This document shows, one piece after another, positions 1 to 12,440 of a DNA stretch of 64,000 nt (position 1 is the stretch's first letter; each line of letters starts with the position of its first letter). Below the pieces are notes generated by a model. It was not told where the DNA came from, searched no databases, and was given only the letters and a program-made list of their open reading frames with translations. The DNA is from Ligula intestinalis (Eukaryota; Platyhelminthes; Cestoda; Diphyllobothriidea; Diphyllobothriidae). Location: the NCBI GenBank assembly GCA_036362985.1, contig JAYGXS010000003.1, forward strand, positions 33,262,037-33,326,036, in the 5' to 3' direction. Made by a program: the position numbers and the translations under genes.

Positions 1-3000
1 CACTGGAGTGTAGTGCTGGTTCTGGTTAGCTATAAAGATGCTATCTAATCTGCTGGGCATAGCCGGTCCTGCCTGGGTCTCCCGTGCTTCTTTATCTACC
101 ATCCCCTGCCAACCTCATGTTGCTGGGCTATGCTGGCTCACGTTGGCACTAAACATAGTGCTCTCGGGACGGCCGTTCTCGCAGCGTCGCCTCGCCTCCA
201 CCCTCTGACTAACGTCTCAACCTGTTTCGTTCTAGAAAAACCTCCTACGCGGTGAGCGGCTGCGGAACGGTCTAGGTATCAATTATTGTTCTGCCTACAC
301 TGCTACGGAGTGTCGCAGGGGTTAGGCAAGTTAAATCCCAGCAACTGCGATCTTCGGGGAGAGTGCCTTAGGATAAGAGAGAAGTTGCAGCTACCCCTTA
401 TTCTTAGTCATGCTTTCCTCGGACGCCGCGGGGAAAAGGTCACTTCCTGTCTAGCTTTCTCAAGGCGGTCTGGTCTCACTAGCCAATCACTTGTCAAGGG
501 CGAGGCCAGCGCACAAACTGAGGGGGATTTGTTTACCCTCATGCACTTCCAGAGTCGAGGACTCAATGTTCGGTTGTAGCTGTCCGGAAACCGGTGATCT
601 ACTTGCCGGACTGTGCCTCTAAACTCCGGCCCACTCATGGCTGGACTGCACTTGTCTGGGAGTCACTTGTATATTACTCATATTCTAGTCCTTCTCATCT
701 TAGTAAATCATTCATACAAATCTGGCCTTCCACGCCTTATTCTATTCAACTAGCTTATACATGTTGGGATAAGTTCTATCGCCTATTATCTGGCCGGACC
801 ACATCGTATCCCACAAAGTAATGGGAATGCCAAAGAGGTAGGAAAATTTTATTCTGTACAGAAGGAATTAGTGAATAGGCAAGAGGAAAAGACTGCACAA
901 CCTCAGGCCAGCAGACGGCGTTTGAAGTGATGTCTGCTCAGCCGTCGTTATATGAGGTCCTATGAGTCGGCCTGTGATTGGCTGTTCCAGAGGCAGGAAG
1001 CAGCAAGCGTTCATCAATGCAGTTCGATCTGAGCTCATCACGACAAGTGTTCATAAGTGCACTTCGTGCGGAGCTAGTCATCACAGGAGCACGCCGTGGC
1101 GTCAATATCGTTCATCGCCGCTTGACTCCTAGTCCATGGAACAACTGCCAAGTTAAGCGAGATTGTATTCACAGTTTTGAGCTCTGTGCCGTTTTGGCTC
1201 ATCCGTGGAGCATGGCAACCAAGACCAGGTGGTGGTTGATGCACGAACACCGTTTTCCGTATTGATGTTAAGTTTAAAGTGGGCACAACCGGCGGCTGCC
1301 TACTTAATGCACAATTGACATGCTTATCCCCTAATAGATAAATGCAATGTGCTATTTTTGGCCACAGAGGAGATAATACACGCGCTGCAGAAGTGATGTG
1401 TGAAGCGCTGTAGAGACGTGTGCACATGATGTAAAGTATTTTCATGCGTAGCCTGTGGAGTTTGTGCGTTTAGGTAGGGTGGGGTGTTTTGACGTGGTCC
1501 AAAACACGTTATTTTGTTAATGAGTCTTGTGGATACGCTCAAGGCTGAATAAGCCAAAAGGCAGATGAAGCGAAAGCGGCTGGTATATATTGAGTCCCTG
1601 AAATTGAATTGCTAGTCGCCAAACGATTGACAGCTAGCTCACCAGACCGATTCGTTATGCAATAATGCGGTTGCAATCGAGATGTTGTGAAAGAAAGTCT
1701 ATGTCTCTGAAAGATTCGAGATTAGTTTGATAAATTTGACTCCATAATATTTCTGGTAATGGCGGGCGCTATGGGCCTTTGGAGGTTTAGGTTAGGTGTG
1801 TCGTCATGGCGGCGGGTCCGAATATATCCACCTTCGTTGAAAAGCACTTGAAAAGCTGGATATGTTTGTAAATGTTGGGTGCTGGCAGCGTTGATCCGCC
1901 ACATTCAACATTGCCTGCCCCCACCTGACCGCATGTTTGTGATGAGTTCCGTGGATTGTAGGACAGCTGTATTGAACCACATCCCCCGATTCCGAGCACC
2001 GTTTTTCCAGGTACAGACGGACGCTGTTGTCCCTCTTGTCTTCGATCACCTGTATTGACTATATAGCACCTTCCACCTCAGGTGCCAAACCACGCATGAC
2101 ATCACTTAATTACAATTATCAACACGCCTCTGGGTCAGCTAGTCACAGATGCCGCAAACTGCGACAAAGCTCAACCTCTTGCGGTTGCTAGCACGTGCGC
2201 AAGCACCAAGGCTTGTCCACCAAAATCCGGCCTGGCTAATCACCTTCAAAGCCGACTTACACAAAGACCACTCTGTAAGCGCTGTGTTGACTGCTACACC
2301 GAGACAGTTTGGATGCCAGCCCTTGGCGGTCGGACGCTCGCTCGTCTGACTTTCATGTTACTCCAACCTATTCTCCACCTGGCGTGTCATGCCTTCTCCA
2401 TTCTCACACGGTACCAGACCCAAAGGCCGCAGGGAACAACTGTCTCACCTTGCGACCCATTTCCAATCACACCTGACAGGACAAAGGGTCAGCAGCTCAA
2501 TAGTAGAGTGTTAAACTTCACACAAGACGGTAAAATATTATGGGTTTACATGCCAGGTTGTTCTTACACGGATAGGACATGTGTGACAAACGACGGCTGT
2601 TTAGCCAGAAATGGTCACCTTAGTGTCTTGACCTTGAATGAACTCGTACACAATTACTGGTGTCTGTGTAACGCTGGATTGCCTCCTGGTGTATTTTTTT
2701 AGTTTGCTCTCAACTTAGTTGAGCATATTCCATTTTAAATTGATCGAAGCGTCTGCATTTGCCTATAAAAACTTGCGCGCGTTAAGTTCTTTTATCGGGG
2801 TAGGTCTTTAAGTCCTGCTCGCATGAGAATCAAAAACGTGTTGTACGTGAATATGGACCACCTTCTTAGGAAGAAAAGACGCCATCCTAGCTTCTATGTT
2901 GTTAACTGGATGATTTAGATCCAGCTGACGTTATCGCATCTCACAGTTCACGTAAAAACAGCCTAATTGGAGACTATGTGACTGACACCTGCAGGATTGA

Positions 3001-3350
3001 CAATCCCCCCATCATGGTTTCACGCCTATTTTTGCTCAGACATTAGGCCTGTAGATTAATTGCACTTCTTTGTTCTAACATACCAAACCTGCACAACGAT
3101 AAGCCGCATGCGGGGACACTCGGAACCATGCTAAACAGGACTGTTAGTGACAACCGTGTTGAAGCAAGAAACTTACATCACTGCGTCACATCCTACTTCT
3201 ACTTATAAATCGTCATCATGCACCAACTGCATTTCAGAAGGACAGAGAAGGCTCGGATGGGTAAGGATGACTTATATGACCCTCCAATCAGAAAACGAGA
3301 ACAGGAGCCACTCAAAACACAGGTATTGTTACCTCGAATTCCATCGAATA
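1..3350. other. Gene-free stretch, no function recognised
   Basis: Both strands show only short open frames, none of which resembles a family I know, and no run of exon-like frames flanked by splice sites. The one structured part is a segment near 240-360 that is related to one near 5395-5670. Confidence 0.5.
235..365. repeat. Dispersed repeat segment, copy 1
   Basis: The piece around 313-356 (core CCCAGCAACTGCGATCTTC) recurs at 5645-5664. In both copies a GCGGAACGG motif lies upstream and a CGCAGGGG-type motif lies just before the core. This suggests two diverged copies of one interspersed repeat. The family is unknown. Confidence 0.45.
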
Positions 3351-3354
3351 TTGC

Positions 3355-3475
3355 GTTTAGTTTACGGTTAGGGTTAAGGTGAGTGTTAGGGTAAGTTAAG
3401 GTTAGGTTTAGTGTTAACTATAGAATTAAGGTTGACACGAAGGTTATGGTTTAGGTTTATGTTAGGTGTTAGAAC
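3355..3475 (+). repeat. Degenerate TTAGGG/GTTAGG-like interstitial repeat
   Basis: The stretch consists largely of loose variants of GTTAGGG, TTAAGG and GGTTAGG in one orientation. TTAGGG is the telomere unit in many animals. Here the units are irregular and interior, so a decayed interstitial array or a simple G/T-rich minisatellite are both possible. Confidence 0.5.
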
Positions 3476-4832
3476 TGTTGGTCTATTCGTTTTGCAGCTC
3501 GAATAACTGTAAGAACTGGCTGACGAGTTCTCGTGTAACTGTAGATAATCTTGGCCTTTTCGTATTGCTGCTCGAATAAATGTGGCTTTTTTCTATGCTT
3601 GCTGGTTTTCACCACCTGAATATACGCATCTGAGGTCAGTAGTTATGTCAAAGGACAGTCAGCTAACTCGGTTATTCTTCATGTGGTTCTATAGAAACAA
3701 ACAGTGATGTTAACAGTGCATGATAGGTAGAAACTGTGAGGTAGCAATAAAAAGGAGGGTGACCATACATTCAAGGTGCTTAGACAAGCAGTCGTATGAA
3801 TGACGCAGAGTCGTTGCTGCCAGTTTATAAGGGGATGCACGTACGGGGCAGGAGTCAAGAGCCAGAGGGCGAATAAGAACACGATGCAAGAAACAAAGAA
3901 CGTTGGGGGTGGTGAATAAGAGCCCGGAAATAAAGCTCGCAGTGTCTCCCGAATGGGAAAGCAGTCAACGCGGTCAGGGGGTCAGAGCATGAGACAAGGC
4001 ACGTGGGCAGAATGAAACAAAGGTGGCTGGGCCATCAGTGGATGACTAAGCGGGCTTAAGGACACATGCTTCGGCCAAGTGGGCCAAGTCCTACGCACAG
4101 TTAACAGCAAATAAAATCCGAATACGTCATTGACATGATGAATGTCACACTAGGTCTAGTGTTAGGATTAGGACATGGGAATACTGACCCCTACTGGAAA
4201 CATGCGCAGGGCCACCTTTACTACTTGGTAGGGCGTTCCAGTCCCCGTGTTCTGTTAAGGGAACATATACCTAATCCTTACCTTCGAAGGGCGGGACGTG
4301 CTGTGATGATGCGAAGAGAACTTCGATGCTAAGCCCATGGGGTCTATTCCTTCAAGGACTGACCGAACTGTGCTGTCTCGCGGCAGTTTAAGCAAATCCG
4401 GCTCCGAATAGGAAGAGAAGAATTGAGACCCCAGTTGAGAGAATATTGTACTGTGTACAGAGCTATTGGGAAGAGGTTGGAAAAACTTGGCAGCCGACAG
4501 GGATCACGTCCGGAAACGTGCTAAGGGCAACCCAAGAGTGAGTTAGAGAATAGTCACAGACCCTTGATCGAGGCTGCACCTGGGTCTGCCTTGAAGATAT
4601 CTGACCGCCTTTGACAGTTTTACTTGGCAGAGCATCAGACAGTGGCTCGGGCGCACTCACAAGAAGCACACCATTGCAAAAGGCGCCGGGGGGAGTAGGA
4701 CCATTGCAGTTCTAACAACAGCGACAAATATCTGCGGCTTCAATTGAAAGCTGTTACTAACACATAACTATGCTTTGACGTGATAATCAAGAGCTACGAA
4801 AAAATCCCACCGGGATATTCAGTAACACTTAC

Positions 4833-4858
4833 AATGAATGAATGAATGAATGAATGAA
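4833..4858. repeat. AATG tetranucleotide microsatellite
   Basis: About six perfect tandem copies of AATG. Confidence 0.95.
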
Positions 4859-5389
4859 CTTCGTAACATCGCATAATTTAGTTTGGCGTGAGCGGTGACC
4901 TGGCATTTATTCCCCAGGTGGACAGATACCTACGGTATTCTCATCAGCGATTTCGTGGCCATGAAGTGTTCCCACAGTTCACTATGCAATGTGAAGTTCC
5001 TTATTTTTTTAGGGACCATGAAATTGCAGGTCTACGCGCGCTAGCCGTCCCGACTGCAACTGCGAGAGCTAGGTGAAGTGATTCAAGTACTAGTACTTCC
5101 ATAGATTCAGAGGCAGTGGAGGGACCGACTTCCCTAAAATGTACCTCAATTAGTTAACGGTTGGCAAGTTTCAAAGGATAATAGTAGCATAGAGAGCTTT
5201 CTTAATGACTGCTTATGATAGTGACATTGGCGACTTACTACTGTGGAAACCATGATCCCTGCGACCTGGTGGGCGCTGGCAATTTTCTTTGTTCTGATTC
5301 CCTGTCGGTGTATTCGCTTGCACTCCCACCTGGTTTACAGGCCGTGTACATGGTTGTCCGGTTTATTGCATCTCCTCTCTCTGATCCAG

Positions 5390-5670
5390 AGGAGTGAATA
5401 CTGCTGATGGTGCCTAGCGAATGCGGAACGGCGTGATGGCGGCGGTGGTTGTCACACCCTCGTCTGTCTAGTCGCAGGGGTCACCCGGCCAGTCGTTCAG
5501 TGCTTCTCTTGCGCAACTGATCGTCCTGAACTTAGTGGCACCCTTAGCGGTGGTCCCGGCCGTACCAGCCACTTGCGTCCCCCCATGTTCGGCCTTTTCG
5601 ACTTTTGTATTGACATCGGATATCGCAGGGGGTTAAGTGAGACAAACCCAGCAACTGCGATCTTCAGACC
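5390..5670. repeat. Dispersed repeat segment, copy 2
   Basis: This is related to 235-365: GCGGAACGG near 5420, then a CGCAGGGGG motif, then CCCAGCAACTGCGATCTTC ending at 5664. Spacing differs between the copies, so they are old or rearranged. Confidence 0.45.
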
Positions 5671-7414
5671 ATGGTTTCTTAGTGCAGAAGAGAAGTCGAT
5701 AAAGGCCAAAGTAGTGGAAAGAGTAAATCGTGTGCACAATGGAAAGGAGAATAGATGGAGGAAGTCCGACTTGGGAGGACAGGTTCGCTCAGGAGATTGA
5801 CCAAGCCCCAAGTGACTGCTTGAGAGCAGTCAGGACAGTAGCCAGAGAGACCGAGTTAATTGGATAATTCGGCCTGTAATTGGTTGGACGGCGTGTTGGG
5901 TGGTCCACGTCACGTGCGCTAGTAAGTCTGGCGACCGCAACGACCTTGAGGTCTACACGGATTGAGGCCACGAAAGGAAGGGCAGACATCGGCAGGCAAC
6001 GGCCCCCTACACGGGTACAGGTGTGGGAGTATTGAGAGAGTGGGGTAGATCCTGCGGGTCTACTTTCACTATAATGCAGCTATAGCCGCCGCGTCTGCCC
6101 TCAGCTTGCTGAAGCTCGTGGTGGACGTCGTCGAAACGACTAGTGTGCAACCCTTGAAGCCTCCTTATTTCATGACTTCTTACCTTCTACTTACTGTTAC
6201 ATTCTGAGTAATCCGGCTTTATTATTAGATTTATTTGTCTAGGTTGCGCTCTTTCTATGTCCTTATAGTTTCCCTTTACACTAGGCCGAACTGATACGGT
6301 CTTCTTGTCTTTATCGGACACAAAGTTGGGTCACCTGCCTTTCCTATGCAGTTTCGGTAGGATTGTGTTATGGTGTCATGTGAGTGCGCGTGAAGCGCGC
6401 CCAACTCCAAGACGGGAGAGTGGTAATAGGGGAAAATTTGGGTGGGGCATATCAGGGGAAAAGATAGTGAAATAATTCCAAAAACTAAGAAAATTAGGTA
6501 GGAACGCCTAAATTTGTTTTACTGAACTAAAAATCGGCTAAACAATTGGTTTTTGAGGAATAAAAAAGCAAAAAGTAGCGTGGAAACCAAGAAAATCAAA
6601 CCGTGAAAGGTAATTGGACGAAAAATATTCAAAGAATTGAATACATGGTCTCAAGGACACGCAAAGCCGAGCCGCTGCACTGGCGACCAATGAAATACCA
6701 GCAAAAATATGCGTGAAGTAGGAAGCCAGACAGACATATGGGGAATAACCAGGTAAGTACTGTTTCTCCTTAACGAAGTGCTTGTTAATAACTGAAATTA
6801 GTGGACTAAGTTTAATTAAAGTGTTCCTTGAAATCGCTGATAAAATTAATGGTATGGTTCGTGGTAAGGAGCACGAACGGGTGCGCAAATTAAGGACATC
6901 GAGCTGGTTTTCTGTCTTTTCTAGCAGGAACGCGTGGACGCTATCCGGAGAAGCCGATTTTGCAACGGTCAGCAGCCAGATAGACATATCTAGAGCTATC
7001 AGGTATGATCCCAACTGGGCCTGCGGTAAGCTCGTTTAGTGCGCAAGTAGTCTGCCATTATAATCGCAAGTCTAAGCAGAAAGATACTGAGTACGCAACC
7101 AAAGCAAATACTATGAGCTTTTTTACTTTCCCACACAGCTTTGGAAGAACGCAAACAGCGGAAGCCAATTTTCGGACAGAAACCCCGGACAGCCCACAGC
7201 AGGCACAGCCTTGCCTGCTAGTTAACCGACAAAGAAGGTAAGCCGAAAGACATCTGGGTATACAGGAACAGGAACTAGGTAAATTTGGAAGGATGAGTCA
7301 ATGCGTGATGTCCCGTAGGAACTCTAGCCGGGATAACGTTAACCATGGTAAGCGCGCGGACTGCTCCATTCACTCGTCTGCGTGGACGTGTAGGGGAGCC
7401 CGAAATGTGCCCGA

Positions 7415-7556
7415 GTCACGGGATCAGCAAATGTAAGCCACCCGAAGGCTATAGCGTAGCAAGCTAAGAAATGAGCACATGTCATGTGATCATGAGTCGT
7501 GCGATCATAAACCGTAAGCCACCCAACGATAATAGTCTAGCACGCCAAGAAATGTT
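7415..7556. repeat. Two-unit tandem repeat, about 81-bp period
   Basis: GTAAGCCACCC followed by a TAG-rich stretch and AAGAAATG occurs at 7433-7473 and again at 7514-7554, with a similar GTCxxGxGATCA lead-in before each. The period is 81 bp. Confidence 0.7.
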
Positions 7557-9929
7557 CCAAAGCAAAGTAGGAATACGATAATAATTAAGAATAACCATAT
7601 ACTTTCAAAATTTAAGTAGGCTTACTTTTCCAGGCTTTACAAATTTTTCCAGCCATCCCAATTTTCGCGCGAACTCGAACCTTCGCGGCCTAAATTCCTA
7701 CTTAGTTGATTGATAATGTAATTGTCGGAGAGAGTTAACCTCTCCAGTACTAAGTTCCTGCGCCACACTTATTTACTGATTTCCGATGCATTTCCAAAAT
7801 GAAAATTAACCTTTCTGCTTTCAAGTCCTACTCGATTTATTTTCCTTGCGACATTCTTGGTTGAAAATGAACTTCACTGTCCTAACTGCCTATCTATTAC
7901 GAATCCATTAGATTTCAGATATTTTGGAGGAGAGTTATCCGTTTTCCGTCATAAAGCATTCAACATTTACGCTCATGGGATTAAAACGCTTGTCCCAGAA
8001 TGGGCAATCACCGATTGCTGTTGCACTATAACTTTGACAATCCACAATGCCTGTTCATTAGCTACTCGGCCTCCGACAGGTTCCCCTTTCTTTGTCAGCC
8101 AATCTCTGTCGCCCCCGTAGATCCCACCTATGTACTCTCATGCGTTTTCATTAAGAGTTCGCTTTCCAGTGCACTAGATGTAGACTTGATTAGAAACTAT
8201 ATGTAGGTCTGCTAGGTATTATTTGTTTGCGTTACCTTAACTCCTTTATGCACTTTCCAAGGTACACCATCCGTAAAACCATTGATGTCATCTTACACGT
8301 GGCTCTAGCTACCATATCCTCACCAGGGATACGCACTGTAACCTTGCCACGACATTTCACAGGACAATAGGTGCAAACCTGTCAGCATCTTTGTTTTGAT
8401 AAAACTGACAAACTGCCTGCGAGCAGTCATTGTTCGGCAATCTTGAGTAACGACCGTCGCACTATCTGCTGTATAGACCACCGGACAGCTCCTGACTCGA
8501 CTCCCCGACAGGTTTAACCCACGAATTTATCTTCGAAAGTCGGGGACGATTCAGTGAGCAAGTAAAAGCCCTAAACGGCGGGAGTTGAAGGGTGGAGGTC
8601 TCTTTATTATGGCCTATCTCTAGAAGCTCTGAGATTTTTTCTCTCCCTCTCTCTCATAAAATGTCTCCGTATTTGCCATCTGCTAAGAAAGCTGGTAATA
8701 CTTTGCTAATAAATTCCGAAGAGGAACTCGCTGAGGAAAAAAGAAGATATCACACAGTAAACAGTTTTAATAGAAAAAAAGTCCAGAAGAACAACTGTGG
8801 ACAGAAAATATCGGTTGAATAGCGGATGATGGATGATATTGGGGAAAAAATTGCACATTTGCCATGGAGCTAAACAGATATGAATGGTGATAGCTGCTCA
8901 AGTGCGAAGAGGGGTGAACAGTTCCTCATCCTGGCAACATTCAGCAATAATATGGCGCACGCGGCCTGGTTTTCACAGAGCACCTCATGGAAGTGCTGGG
9001 TAAGTAACAGGAATGACGATATGCTCTGAGGTGAGAAGTTGACAACGTGCAAATGGCTGAGAACTCGGGCACTGCACAGATGGAAAGAAGGGTGGTTTTT
9101 CACCACGGACTAGAAGGACTACAGAGGAAAAGAAGGAGGCATGCATACTGACTGAAGGGATTTGCAGTAGAGTTAGAGTTCAAAGAGTAAAGTTCAGTTA
9201 AGTTCTTCGTCACCGTATGAGTACTAGTCAAAGGTAGCATTCAAGAGTTTAGGGGAGGAAAAGTTCTGTGAATGAACCACAAACATGTTAGTAGGAAGCT
9301 GTCTAGGAACCAGACAAAATGCGCCGGTTTGCGGTGAAATAGACGTTTACTACGTTACAACTTTTGGGGTATCGGTTAATTTAATTTGCCAAGGCGTTAT
9401 GCTGTTTCACCTAATGTGATCACAGGAAGGGGCTACGACGTGTTACTTAGTTGAGAAAACAACTTTGAATGGAAAGTGGACAGATAATGCTACTCCAACG
9501 TATTAACATGATTTGCAAAGATATCCTAAATCGGTGCCCCATCGCAGTTCAAACCGACATCTCCTATAGAGTGCAGATGTTGCTCCATGTCTGAATGTTC
9601 TCCTGTGACAAGTCCCTCATCAGGAGACAAACAAGGCAGCATGCCGTGGCCGCTCTATTACTTTATATCTTCAGTGACTCGCCTGATGGCACAACAGTAG
9701 ACACCTAATACAGGCCTGATGAGGACAACGTTACTTCAATGCATTGCTATGTGTTAAAGGACGAGTGGGCAGCCCTTGCACGTGGTCTGTAGGATCTCTT
9801 TCTCAAAGAATGACCCCCCCACTCCCATAACACATAAATTAGTTTCGGCAAAGTGCTCCTCTGTTTTATTTGCTACTTTGTTAGTGTAAGTAGGTGGTAT
9901 GTCTAAGACGACACAAGTCTGATCTAGCG

Positions 9930-10290
9930 GTTGGATCAGAGTTACGGCTAGACTTGTGGCTAAAACTTGGATTCGTGTTATGATTAGGTTAACGAGTCTG
10001 ATTTGGTTTTTAGAGATTGGTTAACATATCGGCTGCGCTGAACCTCGGTGAGAGAGGTAAACTTAGCCTCGGATGACAAAGTGAGGTTTATGGTTCTGGC
10101 GATCCATTTCGGGTTGTAGACCATGCTAATGTCGGGGTCTAGTTTACAGTGGAGTTTTTAGTCCTGGTTTGGGGTTCCATTTACTCTGGTGGTCGGACGA
10201 ACAGTTAATAGTCAGGTTTGGATCTCCACATGTCCTTTTCTTTAGTATGAATTACGTCTAGATTTATGGCCAACCTAACGCTTAGGCCAA
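9930..10290 (+). repeat. G/T-rich degenerate repeat tract
   Basis: This tract of several hundred bases has a strong G+T bias on the plus strand and loose GGTTAGG/GGTTTxGG motifs, much like 3355-3475. It shows no coding signal. Confidence 0.35.
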
Positions 10291-10308
10291 CATTCGCATT
10301 ATGAACAG

Positions 10309-10465
10309 GGCGAAGATCACGAGATAAGCAGAATTTATTGACATCATATAATTTCGCGACCGCTTATTCAGCTGCAAACTGTCATTGCTCATAAATACTA
10401 TAAAGTAACTGAGCTCGCGAAATTATATGACATCAATAGATTAAGCTAATCTCGTGATCTTCGCC
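10309..10465. repeat. Foldback: 51-bp inverted arms, 55-bp loop
   Basis: The left arm (10309-10359) starts GGCGAAGATCACGAGATAAG and ends TCGCGA. The right arm (10415-10465) is its reverse complement with only a few mismatches. A 10-bp direct repeat, ATTCGCATTA, sits outside it at 10292-10301 and 10500-10509, and could be a target-site duplication. It has no coding capacity. It could be a small foldback transposon or a hairpin-forming repeat. Confidence 0.8.
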
Positions 10466-10578
10466 TTTTTCAAATTTCTTCTCGTCAAACAATATCTCAA
10501 TTCGCATTAGGGTTTGAGGTAACCGTCAGGGGACAAGGGCTTGCGACATAGTGACCAGTGAAAAGCGGTTGCGGATAA

Positions 10579-11152
10579 GGCAAAAGTAGCTTATGTAGCC
10601 CCACTCATATATCTGCAGTCCCAGGATTTTGTGCTCCAAAAACGGTGGTTATAGCGTTTTGTGGGGTGGGGATATAGGATAGGCGGAGAAGGAAATTCTT
10701 AGAAGTAAGTGTAAAGACAAAAATGTAGTCGAGTTTGCTTCCCGCGGCCGCTGAGAGGAGGTTTTTCCGCATGTAAATTGAAGGTGTGCGCGGCGCTTTG
10801 CGGCGCGGACTATACTGATCTAACTCCAGAAGGCTAAGTTGGACGACAGGTAAGTTGAAGTAGACGACCTCCTAAACACCATTTCAATTTTTCGGGAACT
10901 ACAAGAAACCTGCAATTTAATAATCGGGTTTTTCCGTAATAAGTTAAATGATAATACAGATTAGAATATCTACAGCCATAAATCAAAAACACTTCTAAAT
11001 ACAGTAAGATAAGAATGCATTTAGCATTTATTAAAGTATATTCCACTGCGTGTCCTAATTTCCCGCCCATAAAACCCGATAAACACCATTTTCGTAGGAA
11101 AACATGCAGGTTGTAGGGATTAGTGAGTGGGGCTACATAAGCTACTGTTGCC
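10579..11152 (+). mobile_element. Non-autonomous DNA transposon, 8-bp TSD (Merlin- or hAT/Mutator-like), copy 1
   Basis: The termini are inverted: GGCAAAAGTAGCTTATGTAG at the left, and GCTACATAAGCTACTGTTGCC (split here: GCTACATAAGC then TACTGTTGCC) at the right. The first 27 bp match well and looser similarity runs on for about 100 bp. A perfect 8-bp direct repeat, GCGGATAA, flanks it at 10571-10578 and 11153-11160. An 8-bp duplication with a GG-starting terminus fits Merlin best; hAT, P and Mutator also make 8-bp or similar duplications. No transposase frame is present. Three more copies lie in a DRC3 intron. Confidence 0.85.
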
Positions 11153-11401
11153 GCGGATAATTGCAATGCAGGAATTGGGTCTGCCTTGAATGCTTGGGCC
11201 GAAGCAGGTGCTTTAGGGTTAGGCGGACGGTTTTTTCTGTAAAACACTCTCGGGAGTCGACGGCAGTGTGGCCGTGCGACAGGCAATCTGAAGGAACTTA
11301 GAATACTAGTCCAAGCACAACGCGTTGATAATATCGTGCTGCATAGGCTCGGTGGTTCCAGCATTTGATGTTGGTGACAGAGGTAGCTCATTATTACAGT
11401 G

Positions 11402-12055
11402 TCAGACGCATTGGAGAGAAGTGGAAGACAAAGTTGCTGAATTAGGATATCTTCGAAGGGTACTGAGAGCGAATGGTTTCCCGCGCAATTTTGTCAACCA
11501 GTGCATTAGCAGACGAGAGGAGAAACCACATCCAATTGGCCCAAAATGTTGGCGAGGTCTTCCGTACGTGAGGACTGTATGGGAAGCGGTCAGACGCCTG
11601 CTCACCCCACTTGGAGTTCGAGTTGCACACAGGCCAGAAGCAACCATCAGGCGCCGGGTCATGAGACCGAAAGGCCCACTGCCGCGGCAGGAAACGGCTC
11701 GAGTCGTTCACCGGATCTGGTGCAATTGTAGACAAAGCAACTACGTCGGAAAAACCGGGAAATCACTCTAGGCGGGAATGGCCGAGCACGCAGCGGCGGT
11801 GGGGAAGAAAGATGCCTACTCCCAGGTTTCAGCTCAGTCTACGAGACCCAGCCATATTTTCAAGTTCAACGAGGCCGAAATCCTCGCAAGAGGTGGCAAC
11901 CGCGTGAGCCGCGAGCTACTCAAGTCATTATTCGTAGGTCCACAGTCCATCAAAAAGCGCAACGATATACCGCTCCCATAATGCGTACTGAGACATTGCC
12001 TGAGCAAGAGAATCTGTTACGTGGGAAGGGCCCAGCAACAATTTTGACGACAACG
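11402..12055 (+). pseudogene. Penelope-like element, C-terminal GIY-YIG endonuclease region (decayed)
   Basis: The reading begins in the frame open from 11325 to 11771. It contains the block HRPEATIRRRVMRPKGPLPR and then CNCRQSNYVGKTGKSL, which matches the ...YVGxTG motif of the GIY-YIG nuclease found at the C-terminus of Penelope-like reverse transcriptases. A stop interrupts it, and the reading resumes at 11778 with MAEHAAAV, FKFNEAEILARGGNRVSREL and GPQSIKKRNDIPLPYSVL. The same blocks recur near 24000 and 27900, as expected for one repeat family. The RT domain itself is absent here. Stops and lost residues make this an inactive fossil. Confidence 0.8.
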
Positions 12056-12296
12056 AGAATAACTGTCGCGCAATCACCAAGCTCGCATCCGGCACGGACG
12101 AGGAAATCATGGCAATTAATGAGTCGAACGCGAAGTTTCAAGCCATCACCGCACAAACTAAGACCCCAAGTGGTGGCTACAGGAGCGGATAGTTATAGGA
12201 CGCACGCGGATGATCGCTACTAACTATAAATACCGTGCAATCTGTGCGTGTATCACCCCTATCTGCGCATGACTCAGACTATTCTACCATTACCTA

Positions 12297-12440
12297 TGAT
12301 AAATGATTCTCGACAGAACCCGCAACGTCAGGAAAGTAAAATTCTTGTTCCGGTGATCGCTTTTTCTTCTTCCGAACTGCGTCCTGGAACTCGCATATTC
12401 GTTCCTATATTACAATGCTAACGACCAATGAGCGCACTCC
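12297..12440 (+). repeat. Dispersed repeat (core GTTCCGGTGATCGC), copy 1
   Basis: It has a TGATAxATTC lead-in, then CTTGTTCCGGTGATCGC, TTCTTCTTC, CCTGGAACT and TCGTTCCTAT. Related copies lie at 29409-29560, 46262-46325 and 62335-62430. It follows a Penelope-like tail here, but the other copies do not, so linkage to that family is unproved. Confidence 0.6.

Larger units (their letters stand above)
3480..9900. other. Gene-free stretch with minor repeats
   Basis: I recognise no gene on either strand. It contains a short AATG microsatellite, a diverged copy of the 235-365 repeat, and a two-unit tandem repeat of about 81 bp. The longest open frames (for example 158 codons, minus strand, 6538-7014) have no recognisable motif. 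Confidence 0.5.

Noticed and set aside
6538..7014. 158-codon minus-strand frame, among the longest non-transposon frames.
   Set aside because: No motif recognised and no splice context. It overlaps an open plus-strand frame of similarly random composition.
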